Source: JANOGU01 sp964602115 (GTDB lineage Bacteria > Pseudomonadota > Alphaproteobacteria > Rhodobacterales > Rhodobacteraceae). From it: a stretch of 64,000 nt of DNA. Each line of letters begins with the position of its first letter. Position 1 is the first letter of the stretch. Positions 1 to 8,043 of the stretch are shown here, piece by piece. The position numbers and the translations under genes are program-made. The notes under the pieces are model-generated. The model was not told the origin of the DNA. It was given only the letters and a program-made list of their open reading frames with translations, and did no database searches. Location: the NCBI GenBank assembly GCA_964602115.1, contig CAZRQN010000001.1, positions 17,844-81,843 of the forward strand. The letters are read 5' to 3'.

Positions 1-455
1 CCGAGAAAGCCGAGGTTGGGATCGAAGCTGTAGGTGAAGCGCAGGTTGGCGATGGTGGCATTGGGCGGCAGGACCGGCTGCACCGTCGCCCAGACCTCGG
101 CCGCCGTGGCATTGCCGGCATTGCCGGCGCAGGTGACCGGGCCGGGATCGGCGCAGATCGGGCCGCCGGCGTTGCAGCTGGTGCCATATTCCGTGCTTGC
201 GGGCGCAGCGGCATCGCGCATCAGCCGCAGCGGGACGCCGGTGCAGGCGGCGGGGCGGACGGCGGCGATCCTGACGCCGGCCTGGGTGGCGCGCTCGGAG
301 GCGACGACATGGAACGCCAGGCGCCCGAAGTCGATCAGGCCGAAGAGGATCAGCAGGAACAGGCTGATGACCATGCCGTATTCGACCATGGTCGAGCCGT
401 CCTCGGCGCGCAGGAAGCGTGACAGGCGGGCGGAATGGGGAATGCGGGTTCTCAT
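1..455 (-). CDS. TadE-like pilus assembly protein (partial, C-terminus beyond window edge)
   Basis: The frame starts at ATG 455 and is open to the window edge (at least 151 residues). An N-terminal stretch with EDGSTMVEYGMVISL and a hydrophobic segment at about residues 25-45 (LFLLILFGLIDFGRLAF) is the classic TadE/TadG pseudopilin-like N-terminus, with the Glu-containing cleavage/anchor region preceding a single membrane helix. TadE-type minor pseudopilins help assemble Flp (type IVb) pili in the inner membrane and periplasm. The start overlaps the stop of the preceding gene (ATGA), so the two are translationally coupled. The pilus role rests on the N-terminal motif and the flp-cpaB context; the C-terminal part is poorly conserved in this family. 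Confidence 0.8.
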   Translation of the reverse strand, partial: MRTRIPHSARLSRFLRAEDGSTMVEYGMVISLFLLILFGLIDFGRLAFHVVASERATQAGVRIAAVRPAACTGVPLRLMRDAAAPASTEYGTSCNAGGPICADPGPVTCAGNAGNATAAEVWATVQPVLPPNATIANLRFTYSFDPNLGFL

Positions 456-964
456 GAGCCATAGACCCGGCTTTGGTCGGTGACATGCGTGTTCAGCGTC
501 GGGCGGGCGCCGCCGGCGAATTCGAACAGCCGGACGAAGGGGAAGGTCACCCGCACATCGGCCCGGACGGAGACGATGGGCGCCTCATCGGAGCGGAAGG
601 TGCCGGCCGGGCAGGTGAGCGAGGGGGTGACGGCGGTGACGGTCACGCCGCTCGGCAGGACCGAGCCGCCCTCGTTGGCATTGCCGACGATGGTGGTCAG
701 AAGCGCGGCATAGCCGCTGACGCTGCCGCCGGCGCTGCAGAGATCGCGTGGCGCGATGCGGGCGAGATAGCGCGTGGCGTCACGCACCCCGGAGACGACG
801 GACTGGTAGGACCACATCAGCCGCCCGCCCTCGACGATCACCGCGAAGACAAGCAGCATCAGCGGCAGGACGATGGCGAACTCCAGGAGCTGGGCGCCGG
901 ATTCGTCGGCGAGGAAGCGGGCGAGCGCGCTGGAACGGCGGGATTTTTCCTGATGTTCCATCAT
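452..964 (-). CDS. TadE-like pilus assembly protein
   Basis: A protein of about 170 residues. After a charged N-terminus it has DESGAQLLEFAIVLPLMLLVFAV, the TadE motif (Gly-x-x-x-x-Glu followed by a membrane helix), and then a periplasmic domain with cysteines. The start at 964 (or the adjacent ATG at 961) sits 1 bp after the TGA of the TadG-like gene and is preceded by GGTGAGATG. A longer reading from 1009 would overlap the upstream gene by 44 bp and is unlikely. It lies in tandem with a second TadE-like gene, with which it overlaps by 4 bp. The likely role is as a minor pseudopilin of the Tad/Flp pilus machine. Confidence 0.82.
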   Translation of the reverse strand: MMEHQEKSRRSSALARFLADESGAQLLEFAIVLPLMLLVFAVIVEGGRLMWSYQSVVSGVRDATRYLARIAPRDLCSAGGSVSGYAALLTTIVGNANEGGSVLPSGVTVTAVTPSLTCPAGTFRSDEAPIVSVRADVRVTFPFVRLFEFAGGARPTLNTHVTDQSRVYGS

Positions 965-965
965 C

Positions 966-2417
966 TCACCGATAAAGCTGCACGACGTCGCGGACGATGC
1001 CTCCCACACCGGTGGCGCCGGTTCCGGTATCGCTGGCGCTGCCGATGACCTCGCCCCAGATGTCGAGCTTTGGCGGCGAGCTGGCGTCCTGGCCTACCGG
1101 CTCGGTGAGGAAGATCTTGAAGAACTCGCGGACCGGCACGTTTGTGGCGGCGCCGCCGATGCCATTGGACGCGCAATCGATGCCGGCGACGATGATCACC
1201 CGGCGCTCCGGACCGGCCGGGGTGCTGGAGGAACAGGTCGGGCGCCCGGTCTCGGCACGCCCGGTGAGGATGGACCCGCTGCCGGCGTGCGCCAGTTCGG
1301 CGAGGTAGTAGTCGTAGCGGGTGAGCGCGGTCGGATGCGGATCGGTGCCGCCATAGTTCATGGTGACATAGTTGGCGCGGCCCGTGGCCCAGGCGCCGTT
1401 TCCGAAGCGCCCGCAGGTGTGGGATGCGAGGCAGTCGTCGCGCGGCATGCCGATGGAGTTCGGCGAAGGATCGGCATTGGTGCCGATGCAGGCGCTCTTG
1501 CCCTTGGGGACGATGCCCTTGATCACATTCGGTGCGGGGGCATAGTTCGGATCGGTGCGCTTGCCGTTCATCGTCGCGCGGTAGATGTCGAAGCGGACGT
1601 TGAAGACCGCATCTTCGATGCCGACCTTCTGGCCGGGTTCCATGTCCACGCCGCGCTGGTTGAAGCATTGGGTGAGGTTGTCCACCGCACCGAGGAGGCA
1701 GCGGTCAAGGTTGCCGCCGTTGAGACCGGCGCAGGGGCCGTCCTCGTCGATGGCGAGCTTGGCCGGGTCAAGAAAGCCGAAGTCGCCCGGCCCCCAGGCG
1801 GCGCCGTTGCCGCCGGAGCGCAGGTTGATCATGTCGCCCACATGCTCTTCGGCGCGGTAGTCGGGCGAGGGCAGGCAGAACATCAGCGGCGTGATGTCGC
1901 AGGCATAGATGGCAAGACCGGCGACGGCAGTGGCCGAAAGATCGTAGTCGCGGTTGGCCTGGCCGGTCAGGGCAGCGAAGGCGGCGCCGAAGGTGCTTTC
2001 CACCGTGGTCGGGACCACGGTGACGCGCACATAGGCGGCGAGCGCGGGATCGGTCGTCGCATCGTTCATCGCCGAGCCGTCCGAAGGCGGCAGCGAGCGG
2101 AAATAGGTCAGCGTGTAGTCCGCCGCCCCGGCAAGCGTGCGGTCGGTGTTGCCGAAGGATTGCTGATCGGCGATCAGGGCGGCGGCGGCCACGGCGCGGG
2201 TGATGGCGTCGTCATTGCCGTCAAGCTCTCCCGCCGCCGCAAGGGCGACGCTGTCGGCGAAGGACTGCAGCTCCGAACGGGTGATCGAGGCACGGCCGAT
2301 ATCGAACGACAGGGCAACCAGGCCGAGGACCACCCCGAGCACCACCGCCCAGAGGGTCAGGATCGAGCCCTGCTCGTCGGGGAAGAAGAGCCGGGTGGAT
2401 ATGGGTGCCTGTGCCAT
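966..2417 (-). CDS. TadG-like Flp pilus assembly protein
   Basis: 483 residues. The N-terminus has DEQGSILTLWAVVLGVVLGLVALSFDIGRA, the TadG/TadE-like putative Flp pilus-assembly N-terminal domain: one membrane helix followed by a region of the type RSELQSFADSVALAAAGELDG (alanine-rich, typical of TadG). The remaining ~400 residues form a cysteine-containing periplasmic domain; a clear VWA MIDAS motif is not visible. It sits downstream of flp and cpaB and is 1 bp from the following TadE-like gene. TadG proteins are membrane-anchored components thought to join the pilus to the envelope. The general assignment is firm; its precise role is not known from sequence. Confidence 0.8.
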   Translation of the reverse strand: MAQAPISTRLFFPDEQGSILTLWAVVLGVVLGLVALSFDIGRASITRSELQSFADSVALAAAGELDGNDDAITRAVAAAALIADQQSFGNTDRTLAGAADYTLTYFRSLPPSDGSAMNDATTDPALAAYVRVTVVPTTVESTFGAAFAALTGQANRDYDLSATAVAGLAIYACDITPLMFCLPSPDYRAEEHVGDMINLRSGGNGAAWGPGDFGFLDPAKLAIDEDGPCAGLNGGNLDRCLLGAVDNLTQCFNQRGVDMEPGQKVGIEDAVFNVRFDIYRATMNGKRTDPNYAPAPNVIKGIVPKGKSACIGTNADPSPNSIGMPRDDCLASHTCGRFGNGAWATGRANYVTMNYGGTDPHPTALTRYDYYLAELAHAGSGSILTGRAETGRPTCSSSTPAGPERRVIIVAGIDCASNGIGGAATNVPVREFFKIFLTEPVGQDASSPPKLDIWGEVIGSASDTGTGATGVGGIVRDVVQLYR

Positions 2418-2438
2418 GGCCTGTCTCTGCCGGAGGTC

Positions 2439-3248
2439 TCAGCGGACCTCGTCTTCCGTCGCCTCGGTGCCGCGACGGACGACGACGGTACGGATCGGGG
2501 TGGCTTCGCCCTCGACAGCCTCGGGTTCGCGAAGGACGTCGCGCAGGCTGATCGAGGCAAGCTCCTGCTGGGCTTCGTCTTCAAGCGTGCGCAGCGTCAG
2601 GCTGAGCGTGCCGGCCTTCTGGGCGAGCGCCAGCTTCTGGCTGTCCTCGGGCGTCACTTCCAGCGTGACGGTCCGGGCGACGGCGGGGGCGTCCTTGTCC
2701 TCGTCGGCCTGCTGATCGACGCCGATGATGCGGACGTTCTGGATGATGGTGACGGTGCGCAGGCCTTCGCCCTTGCCCTGGGTCAGGATGACATCCACCC
2801 GGTCGCCAGGGGTGACGAAACCGCCGACGCTGGTTTCGGCCTCCACCTTGATGGCGATGGCGCGGGTATTGGGCCCGAGCGACTGGACGATGGTGACCTT
2901 GTCGCCGAAATTCGACACGGTGGAGGCCAGCATGATCTGGCCACGGGCAATCGGGGCCTTGGCCCGGCGCGGTTCGGTGCCCGAGGCGGGAAGCAGGTCT
3001 GCCGGGTCGGTGAAGGCCCCGGGGGGAAGCGACGATTTCGGCCAGTTCAGCACCTGAAGCTGCGTGGCCTCGACCACCCGGCCGAAGGGGATGTCCTGGG
3101 CGGCGACCACGACCTGCACCATGTCATTGGCGCAGCTTGCCGCCTGTGCGGTTGCGAAACGCGTTTCGAGGAAATCCCGCGCCATCCAGGCGGAACCGCC
3201 GGCGAGACCCAGACCGGCCGTCATGGTCAGCAGCGATGCGATGCGCAT
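2439..3248 (-). CDS. cpaB: Flp pilus assembly protein CpaB/RcpC
   Basis: 269 residues from ATG 3248, which is preceded by GGAG at good spacing; an upstream in-frame start at 3317 would run into the hairpin after flp. An N-terminal membrane helix or signal anchor (residues ~3-20) is followed by a SAF-like domain (VVVAAQDIPFGRVVEATQLQVLNWPKS), the hallmark of CpaB/RcpC, and then an RcpC domain (VTPGDRVDVILTQ...). CpaB is a periplasmic component of Tad pilus secretion, acting near the outer-membrane secretin. The C-terminus is charged (TEATEDEVR). Directly upstream is the Flp pilin; the usual cpaC/rcpA secretin is not the next gene here. Confidence 0.9.
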   Translation of the reverse strand: MRIASLLTMTAGLGLAGGSAWMARDFLETRFATAQAASCANDMVQVVVAAQDIPFGRVVEATQLQVLNWPKSSLPPGAFTDPADLLPASGTEPRRAKAPIARGQIMLASTVSNFGDKVTIVQSLGPNTRAIAIKVEAETSVGGFVTPGDRVDVILTQGKGEGLRTVTIIQNVRIIGVDQQADEDKDAPAVARTVTLEVTPEDSQKLALAQKAGTLSLTLRTLEDEAQQELASISLRDVLREPEAVEGEATPIRTVVVRRGTEATEDEVR

Positions 3249-3295
3249 GGAAAATCTCCGAAATACGGGCGGGGTCGGAATACGGGCCTGAGGGC

Positions 3296-3326
3296 GGCGG
3301 CCTCTGCCAGCGGGCAAGAGGCCGCC
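3296..3326 (-). terminator. Hairpin between flp and cpaB
   Basis: A perfect 10-bp inverted repeat, GGCGGCCTCT (3296-3305) and AGAGGCCGCC (3317-3326), with an 11-nt loop, lies just after the flp stop codon on the minus strand. There is no clear U-run, so it is more likely an attenuating or mRNA-stabilising hairpin than a full terminator. Such an element would give high pilin but lower cpaB-tad expression. Confidence 0.55.
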
Positions 3327-3335
3327 GGACTTCCG

Positions 3336-3512
3336 TCAGTTCAGGACGGCGCTGGCTTCGCCCATCTGGGCATCGACATCGCCGCCGAGGGTGAGCAGGG
3401 CGCCGGTGCCGACGGTCACCGCCAGCGTCAGGGCGATGGCGTATTCGACGAGGGTCACGCCCTTCTCGTCTTTCATCAGGCGAGCGAAAGTCTTCTTCAC
3501 GATCGTTTTCAT
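3336..3512 (-). CDS. flp: Flp/Fap-type pilin (major subunit)
   Basis: 58 residues from ATG 3512, preceded by GGAG. It has a short basic leader (MKTIVKKTFARLMKDEKG) and then VTLVEYAIALTLAVTVGTGALL. This is the Flp pilin signature: Gly, then Glu at +5 and Tyr at +6 of the mature protein, within a hydrophobic helix. Prepilin peptidase would cut after the Gly at residue 18. It is the structural subunit of the Tad pilus used for surface attachment. The gene begins the minus-strand pilus operon and is followed by a hairpin. Its 58-residue length is typical for Flp. Confidence 0.92.
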   Translation of the reverse strand: MKTIVKKTFARLMKDEKGVTLVEYAIALTLAVTVGTGALLTLGGDVDAQMGEASAVLN

Positions 3513-3741
3513 CACACACTCCACAAATGTCCGGGCAGCCGCCGAACGGGTATCTGGCGCCACTGAAATCTGGTGGTGCCATTGCGGCCAGTTTAGGCGG
3601 GGCCGTGCCCGCCACGCATCCTCGGGACGGATGAAGTCTTCCCGCGCCGGTTGCATGCCTGGCAGGACCGGGGCGGAATCGTGGCAGGATCTGGGCAGGG
3701 CGCCCGCAAGATCCTTGCTGAGTCGCGGCGCAGCGAGACGC

Positions 3742-4434
3742 TTAGGGCTCGCGGCGGAAAAGGGTGTCTGGCAGGTTTTCCACAAAGCCGCGTGCACGGT
3801 CGAGATGGGCGCGCATCGCGCGCGCGGCCCCGCCTTCGTCGCCCGCGAGGATGGCGGCAGCGATGGTGCGGTGTTCGTCCAGCGAGGCGGCGATGACCGG
3901 CGCGGTCAGGAGGCCGCTGATCTGGGCCATGATCAGCGACAGGTGCAGCTGGCGGTTCAGCTTCTGCAGTTCGCGGTTGCCCGCCGCCTTGAAGATCGCG
4001 GCGTGGAAGCCTTCGTTCTCGGCGATGTAGCCTGTGGCCGAGACGCGAGGCGAGGGATCGCGGATCGAGGCGGTTTCGGCCTCGAACCGCTCGCGCACGC
4101 CGGCCAGGCCGATCCTTGCGGCCGCCAGCCGCGCCGCGAGCGCCTCAAGTTCCATCCGGATCTGGAAAAGCTCGGTGGTCTCGCGCTGGCTCAGCCGGCG
4201 CACCACCGCGCCCCGGTTGGGAACGAGCTCGATCTCGCCCTGCGACGAAAGGCTGCGGAAAGCCTCGCGCAGAAGGCTGCGGCTGATTCCCAGATCGCGG
4301 GTCAGGTCCGCCTCGACCAGCCGTTGCCCGGGGGCCAGGCGCCCGGAGCGCACCGCCGCGACAATCGACGCCGCAACCTCGGCGACCTTGCGCCCGTGCC
4401 CTTCCGACCTGGCTGTCCGTTCTTGCCCGTCCAT
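3742..4434 (-). CDS. GntR-family (FadR subfamily) transcriptional regulator
   Basis: 230 residues from ATG 4434; a TTG start at 4488 would place the N-terminus inside the operator and is disfavoured. The N-terminal winged HTH (residues ~15-80) contains LVEADLTRDLGISRSLLREAFRSLSSQGEIELVPNRGAVV, characteristic of GntR. The C-terminal FCD ligand-binding domain contains FHAAIFKAAGN and HRTIAAAILAGDEGGAARAMRAHL, whose Asp/His residues usually hold a metal that helps bind carboxylate effectors. It is divergent from the 4539 operon, with palindromic sites in between, and most likely represses that operon until a pathway acid is present. The effector is unknown. Confidence 0.9.
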   Translation of the reverse strand: MDGQERTARSEGHGRKVAEVAASIVAAVRSGRLAPGQRLVEADLTRDLGISRSLLREAFRSLSSQGEIELVPNRGAVVRRLSQRETTELFQIRMELEALAARLAAARIGLAGVRERFEAETASIRDPSPRVSATGYIAENEGFHAAIFKAAGNRELQKLNRQLHLSLIMAQISGLLTAPVIAASLDEHRTIAAAILAGDEGGAARAMRAHLDRARGFVENLPDTLFRREP

Positions 4435-4483
4435 CCGCCCGGTTCCGCCTGGCAGACCACAACTAGAACGGGCGGGATCGATT

Positions 4484-4519
4484 GACAATCAATTATTGTC
4501 CGACAATATTGTCCGACTA
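4484..4519. promoter_or_regulatory. Candidate GntR operator in the divergent promoter region
   Basis: A perfect odd-centred palindrome ATTGTC-C-GACAAT lies at 4495-4507, followed by a near-repeat ATTGTCCGAC at 4508-4517 and preceded by an inverted half-site GACAAT at 4484-4489. The cluster lies between the GntR gene and the operon it probably controls. FadR-subfamily GntR regulators typically bind short odd-spaced palindromes. It is AT-richer than its surroundings, as expected for a promoter. The site begins 20-55 bp upstream of the 4539 start. Confidence 0.7.
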
Positions 4520-4538
4520 TCCTGGGGAGGGGTGATCC

Positions 4539-5321
4539 ATGCTGATCGGCAAGGCCGGCAGTGCATCGACATCCATCAGCACCGCCGATGCGTCGAGCGT
4601 CACGGTTCGCGGTCGCGATCTCTGTTCCGAGCTGATGGGGAAGATCGGCTTCACCGGCTACTTCTTCCTGCTGGTCACTGGCCGCATGCCGACCGAGCGC
4701 GAGGCGCACTTCCTCGACATGGTGCTGGTGGCGATCGCCGAGCACGGGCTGGTGCCGACCAACCAGGCCGCCCGCATGACCTATGCCGCCGATCCGGGTG
4801 TGCTTCAGGCCGCCGTTGCGGCGGGGATCCTCGGCTGCGGCAGCGTGGTTCTGGGCACTTCCGAGGCGGCGGGTCAGTTCCTGCGCGAGGCCGCACGCGA
4901 AATCGCAGGCGCGAAGGACGAGGACGAAGCGCTCAAGGCCCATGTGGCGCGGATCCGGGCCTCGGGGGGGCGGGTCCCGGGCTTCGGCCATCCCCTGCAC
5001 CAGCCGGTCGATCCGAGGGCGCAGCGCATCCTGTCGGAGGCCGAGACCTGGGGCGCCGGGCCGCATGTGCGGCTCGCCCGCCGGGCCGAGCGGGCGGTGC
5101 CGGAGGTCTGGGGCAAGCCCCTGCCGATGAACGTCTCTCTCGCCATCGCCGCTGTCCTGCTCGACATGGAATTTCCTGCCACGATGCTGAAGGCCATCCC
5201 CATCCTGGCCCGGACAGCGAGCCTGCTTGCCCATCTGGCCGAGGAGGCCGAGCAGCCCATCGGTTTCTTCATGGCTTCCAAGGCAGAAGAGGCGATCCGC
5301 TACCGGCCGCAGGAGGGGTGA
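4539..5321 (+). CDS. Citrate-synthase-fold protein (citryl-CoA lyase-like)
   Basis: 260 residues, the short form seen in proteins annotated as citryl-CoA lyase, versus ~430 for citrate synthase. Recognisable blocks are GYFFLLVTGRMPTEREAHF, VPGFGHPLHQPVDPRAQRIL (the GFGH...DPR block, about residues 147-166) and a C-terminal ARTASLLAHLAEE. By eye, the middle catalytic His is present in GFGH. The first His block (usually HGGA) reads GCGSVVLGTSEAAG, and the Asp block (usually NVD) reads NVS. The chemistry may therefore differ from citrate synthase. It is the first gene of the GntR-controlled operon, with AGGAGGGG at its 3' end serving the next gene. The substrate is not known. Confidence 0.72.
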   Translation: MLIGKAGSASTSISTADASSVTVRGRDLCSELMGKIGFTGYFFLLVTGRMPTEREAHFLDMVLVAIAEHGLVPTNQAARMTYAADPGVLQAAVAAGILGCGSVVLGTSEAAGQFLREAAREIAGAKDEDEALKAHVARIRASGGRVPGFGHPLHQPVDPRAQRILSEAETWGAGPHVRLARRAERAVPEVWGKPLPMNVSLAIAAVLLDMEFPATMLKAIPILARTASLLAHLAEEAEQPIGFFMASKAEEAIRYRPQEG

Positions 5322-5322
5322 G

Positions 5323-6630
5323 ATGGCCGTTGCGGCGGCCATTCGCTGCGAGGGCGACGATGCGAAATATCGTCGGCAGCTGCGCTATCTCTTCGCGCAC
5401 TCGCCCTTCTACCGCGCGCGGCTGGGCGATGCGGGTCTTGCCGGTCCGGAGGATGCCGGCGGGCTGGACGAAATCGCCGGATTGCCCTTCACCGAGAAGG
5501 ACGACCTGCGCCGCAGCCGCACCGAAGGGAACGCCATCGGCGCCCATCTTGCAGTGCCGATGGCGGAGGTGGTGCGCATCTATTCCACCAGCGGCACCAC
5601 CGGGACGCCGAGCTACATCCCGCTGACCCGGCAGGATCTTGCCAACTGGATCACGATCTCCTCCCGTTCGTACGGTGCTTCCGGTCTGCGGGCGGGGGAG
5701 CGGATCGTCAGCACCTACAATGCCGGGCCCTTTGCCGCCGGTGCGGCGCTGGATGCCTTTGCCAGCCTTGGCCTGTGCCATATCCCCATCGGCAGCGGTG
5801 CGACCGAGCGGCTGATGGCGGCGGTGCAGATGCTGCGGCCCGACATCGTCGCGCTGACGCCATCCTATGCGCTTCACCTGATCGAATGGGCGGAGGGACG
5901 GGGGATCGACACGTCCGCATCCTCCGTGCGCCGGCTTCTGGTGGCAGGAGAGCCGGGCGGGGGAGAGCCCGCCTTCCGCGCCCGGCTGGAAGCGGGCTGG
6001 GGCGCGCGGGTGACCGAGGCGATGGGGATCGGCGACATCGCCATCTCGCTCTGGGGAGAATGCGAGGCGCGGCAGGGGATGCATTTCTCCGGCGGCGGCC
6101 TCATCCATGTCGAACTGATCGATCCGGCGACCGGGCGGCCGGTGCCGGTGGAAGATGGGGCCGAGGGCGAACTGGTTTACACCCACCTCGACCATCAGGC
6201 GGCGCCGCTGCTGCGGTTCCGCAGCCGGGACCATGTCCGGGTCTGGACCGCGCCCTGCGCCTGCGGCCGGTCCACGCCCCGCGTCCGCTGCATGGGCAGG
6301 ACGGACGACATCCTGATCCTGCGCGGGGTCAACCTCTATCCGTCCGCCGTTCGCGATGTCGTGGGACGCTTTGCCCCGGCGGTCAGCGGGGTGATCTCGA
6401 TCCGGCCCCGGCGGAGCGGCCCCCGGCAGGACCCGCCATTGCCCGTGCTGGTGGAGCTTGCCGGCGGCGGAACGGGCGCCGAAGGTCTGGCGGAGGCCAT
6501 CGCGCGGAAGCTGCGTGACGTGCTGCTGGCAAGTTGCGAGGTCAGGCTCGTGCCGCAGGGCACCTTGGCGCGCAGCGATTACAAGTCAAAGATCGTGGAT
6601 TGGGCCGAGGCCGGCCCCGGGGAGGGATGA
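5323..6630 (+). CDS. Phenylacetate-CoA-ligase-like (PaaK family) acyl-CoA synthetase
   Basis: 435 residues. ATG 5323 follows the previous stop by 1 bp and has a strong AGGAGGGG site. ANL-superfamily motifs are present: IYSTSGTTGTPSYIPLT (phosphate-binding loop, about residue 85), EAMGIGD (adenine-binding region) and CACGRSTPRVRCMGRTDDILILRGVNLYPS, which is the PaaK C-terminal hinge signature. The enzyme would activate an aromatic or other carboxylic acid to its CoA thioester via an acyl-adenylate. It is translationally coupled to the citrate-synthase-like gene, suggesting that the thioester or its breakdown product is handled by that protein. The exact acid is unknown; no paa ring-epoxidation genes are nearby. 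Confidence 0.85.
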   Translation: MAVAAAIRCEGDDAKYRRQLRYLFAHSPFYRARLGDAGLAGPEDAGGLDEIAGLPFTEKDDLRRSRTEGNAIGAHLAVPMAEVVRIYSTSGTTGTPSYIPLTRQDLANWITISSRSYGASGLRAGERIVSTYNAGPFAAGAALDAFASLGLCHIPIGSGATERLMAAVQMLRPDIVALTPSYALHLIEWAEGRGIDTSASSVRRLLVAGEPGGGEPAFRARLEAGWGARVTEAMGIGDIAISLWGECEARQGMHFSGGGLIHVELIDPATGRPVPVEDGAEGELVYTHLDHQAAPLLRFRSRDHVRVWTAPCACGRSTPRVRCMGRTDDILILRGVNLYPSAVRDVVGRFAPAVSGVISIRPRRSGPRQDPPLPVLVELAGGGTGAEGLAEAIARKLRDVLLASCEVRLVPQGTLARSDYKSKIVDWAEAGPGEG

Positions 6631-6632
6631 CG

Positions 6633-7220
6633 ATGCGCAAGTTGCAGACGCAGGGGGTCCACCACATCACCCTTGTGGGGGCCGACCGCCAGACCTCGAT
6701 CGACTTCTGGGAAGGGGTGCTGGGCATGCCCTTCGTCTTTGACCAGCCCAATCTCGATCGGGCCGAGGAGGGCCACCTCTACTTCGATCCCGGCGACGGC
6801 AGGCTCATCACCGTCTTCACCAACGAGAACCGCAAGCCCGACCCGCGCCGGACGCCGACCGAGCCCGGCTGCGTCCATCACCTTGCCTTCAACGTCAGCG
6901 CGGCCACCATCCGCCAGGCGATCGAGCGGCTGGACGAGCGCGGGATCAAGCACTCCGGAATCAAGGATCGCGGGTTCATGGATTCGATCTACTTCACCGA
7001 TCCGATGGGACTGCTGATCGAACTGGCCTCGTACCGCTTCTTCCCGCCCGTGGGCTGCACCCATGCCGATGTGATGATCGAGGCGCATCGGCTCCGCGTG
7101 GCGCGGGGCGACTACAACATCGCCGAGATCCATCTGGCAGACGCGATCGAGCTGCTGGTCGAGCGCCGCCAGCAGACGCTGTCCGCCGATCGCGGCGCCA
7201 AGGACCCTTACCGGCGCTGA
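6633..7220 (+). CDS. VOC (glyoxalase/dioxygenase superfamily) protein
   Basis: 195 residues. The likely start is ATG 6633, 6 nt after GGAGGG; ATG 6627 overlaps the preceding stop but leaves no spacing. Two beta-alpha-beta-beta-beta modules are visible: GVHHITLVGADRQTSIDFWEGVLGM, then CVHHLAFNV and DPMGLLIELASYRF. The His in HHIT, the second HH and the Glu of IELASY are the usual VOC metal ligands. The family includes ring-cleaving dioxygenases, glyoxalase I and epimerases; sequence alone does not separate them. A C-terminal tail of ~55 residues extends beyond the VOC core. It is third in the GntR-controlled operon. Confidence 0.82.
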   Translation: MRKLQTQGVHHITLVGADRQTSIDFWEGVLGMPFVFDQPNLDRAEEGHLYFDPGDGRLITVFTNENRKPDPRRTPTEPGCVHHLAFNVSAATIRQAIERLDERGIKHSGIKDRGFMDSIYFTDPMGLLIELASYRFFPPVGCTHADVMIEAHRLRVARGDYNIAEIHLADAIELLVERRQQTLSADRGAKDPYRR

Positions 7221-7256
7221 GCCGTCCAGACCTTTCATCGAAACAGGGAGCGCAAG

Positions 7257-7931
7257 ATGAAGCTGCACATGCATCCGGCCTCGATCACCAGCCGGCCAGT
7301 CCGTCTTTTCATTGCCGAAAAGGGGATCGAGGCCGAGCCTGTGGTCGTCGATCTCTTCACCGGGGCCCATCACCAGGAGCCCTATGTCTCCTTCAACCCC
7401 AACCGGCTGGTGCCGGTGCTTGAGGACGGGGAGCTGAAGCTGACCGAAAGCTCGACGATCCTGAAATACCTTGCCGACAAATACGACCTGCCGGAGTACC
7501 CCAAGGACCTGAAGAAGCGGGCCAAGGTCAATGAGGTGATGGACTGGGCCAACAGCAACTTCTACCGCGACTGGGGCTATAACCTCTGCTATCCGCAGCT
7601 ATTTCCCCATCACAAGCGCCAGACCGACGAAACCCACCGACTGACGATCGAATGGGGACAGAAGAACAGCCAGTTCTGGCTGGGCGTTCTGGAAAGCTAC
7701 TGGCTCGGCCACGGGAAGCCCTGGCTGACCGGGGACGAGATCACCATCGCCGACTATTTCCTGTCCAGCATCGTGGCGCTGGGCGAGATGGTGGGCACGG
7801 ACTTCTCCAAGTATCCGCACATCCGGGCCTGGCTTGGCCGGATGAAGGATCTGCCGCACTGGAACGACGTCAGCGCCCAGCTTGACGGTTTCGCCGCCTC
7901 GCTGAAGGGCCGCGAGTTCGTTGCCCCCTGA
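7257..7931 (+). CDS. Glutathione S-transferase
   Basis: 224 residues. An N-terminal thioredoxin-like domain has MKLHMHPASITSRPVRLFIAEKGI, with Ser in the catalytic position as in theta-like GSTs, and NPNRLVPVLEDGELKLTESSTILKYLADKY, the glutathione-binding block with cis-Pro (VPVL) and Glu-Ser. The C-terminal helical domain contains LTGDEITIADYFLSSIV, the N-capping box motif. GGGAGCGC precedes the ATG. It is the last gene of the GntR-linked run, which suggests glutathione-dependent isomerisation, thiolysis or detoxification of an intermediate. It could equally be a maleylpyruvate-isomerase-type enzyme; the substrate is unproven. Confidence 0.88.
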   Translation: MKLHMHPASITSRPVRLFIAEKGIEAEPVVVDLFTGAHHQEPYVSFNPNRLVPVLEDGELKLTESSTILKYLADKYDLPEYPKDLKKRAKVNEVMDWANSNFYRDWGYNLCYPQLFPHHKRQTDETHRLTIEWGQKNSQFWLGVLESYWLGHGKPWLTGDEITIADYFLSSIVALGEMVGTDFSKYPHIRAWLGRMKDLPHWNDVSAQLDGFAASLKGREFVAP

Positions 7932-8043
7932 GCCCGCCCTTGCCCGGCGGCCGGAGGATTTTCCTTTCGGCACGGCGGGTTTGCGATAGGCTTTCGCCGA
8001 AACGAACAGCCGGAGGATCCTGCGGCGCTGAGGGAGGAAGGCG

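Noticed and set aside
1287..3566. Open frame of about 760 residues on the plus strand over the TadG and cpaB genes.
   Set aside because: Antisense to genes with clear motifs; composition is Gly/Arg/Ala/Val/His low complexity.
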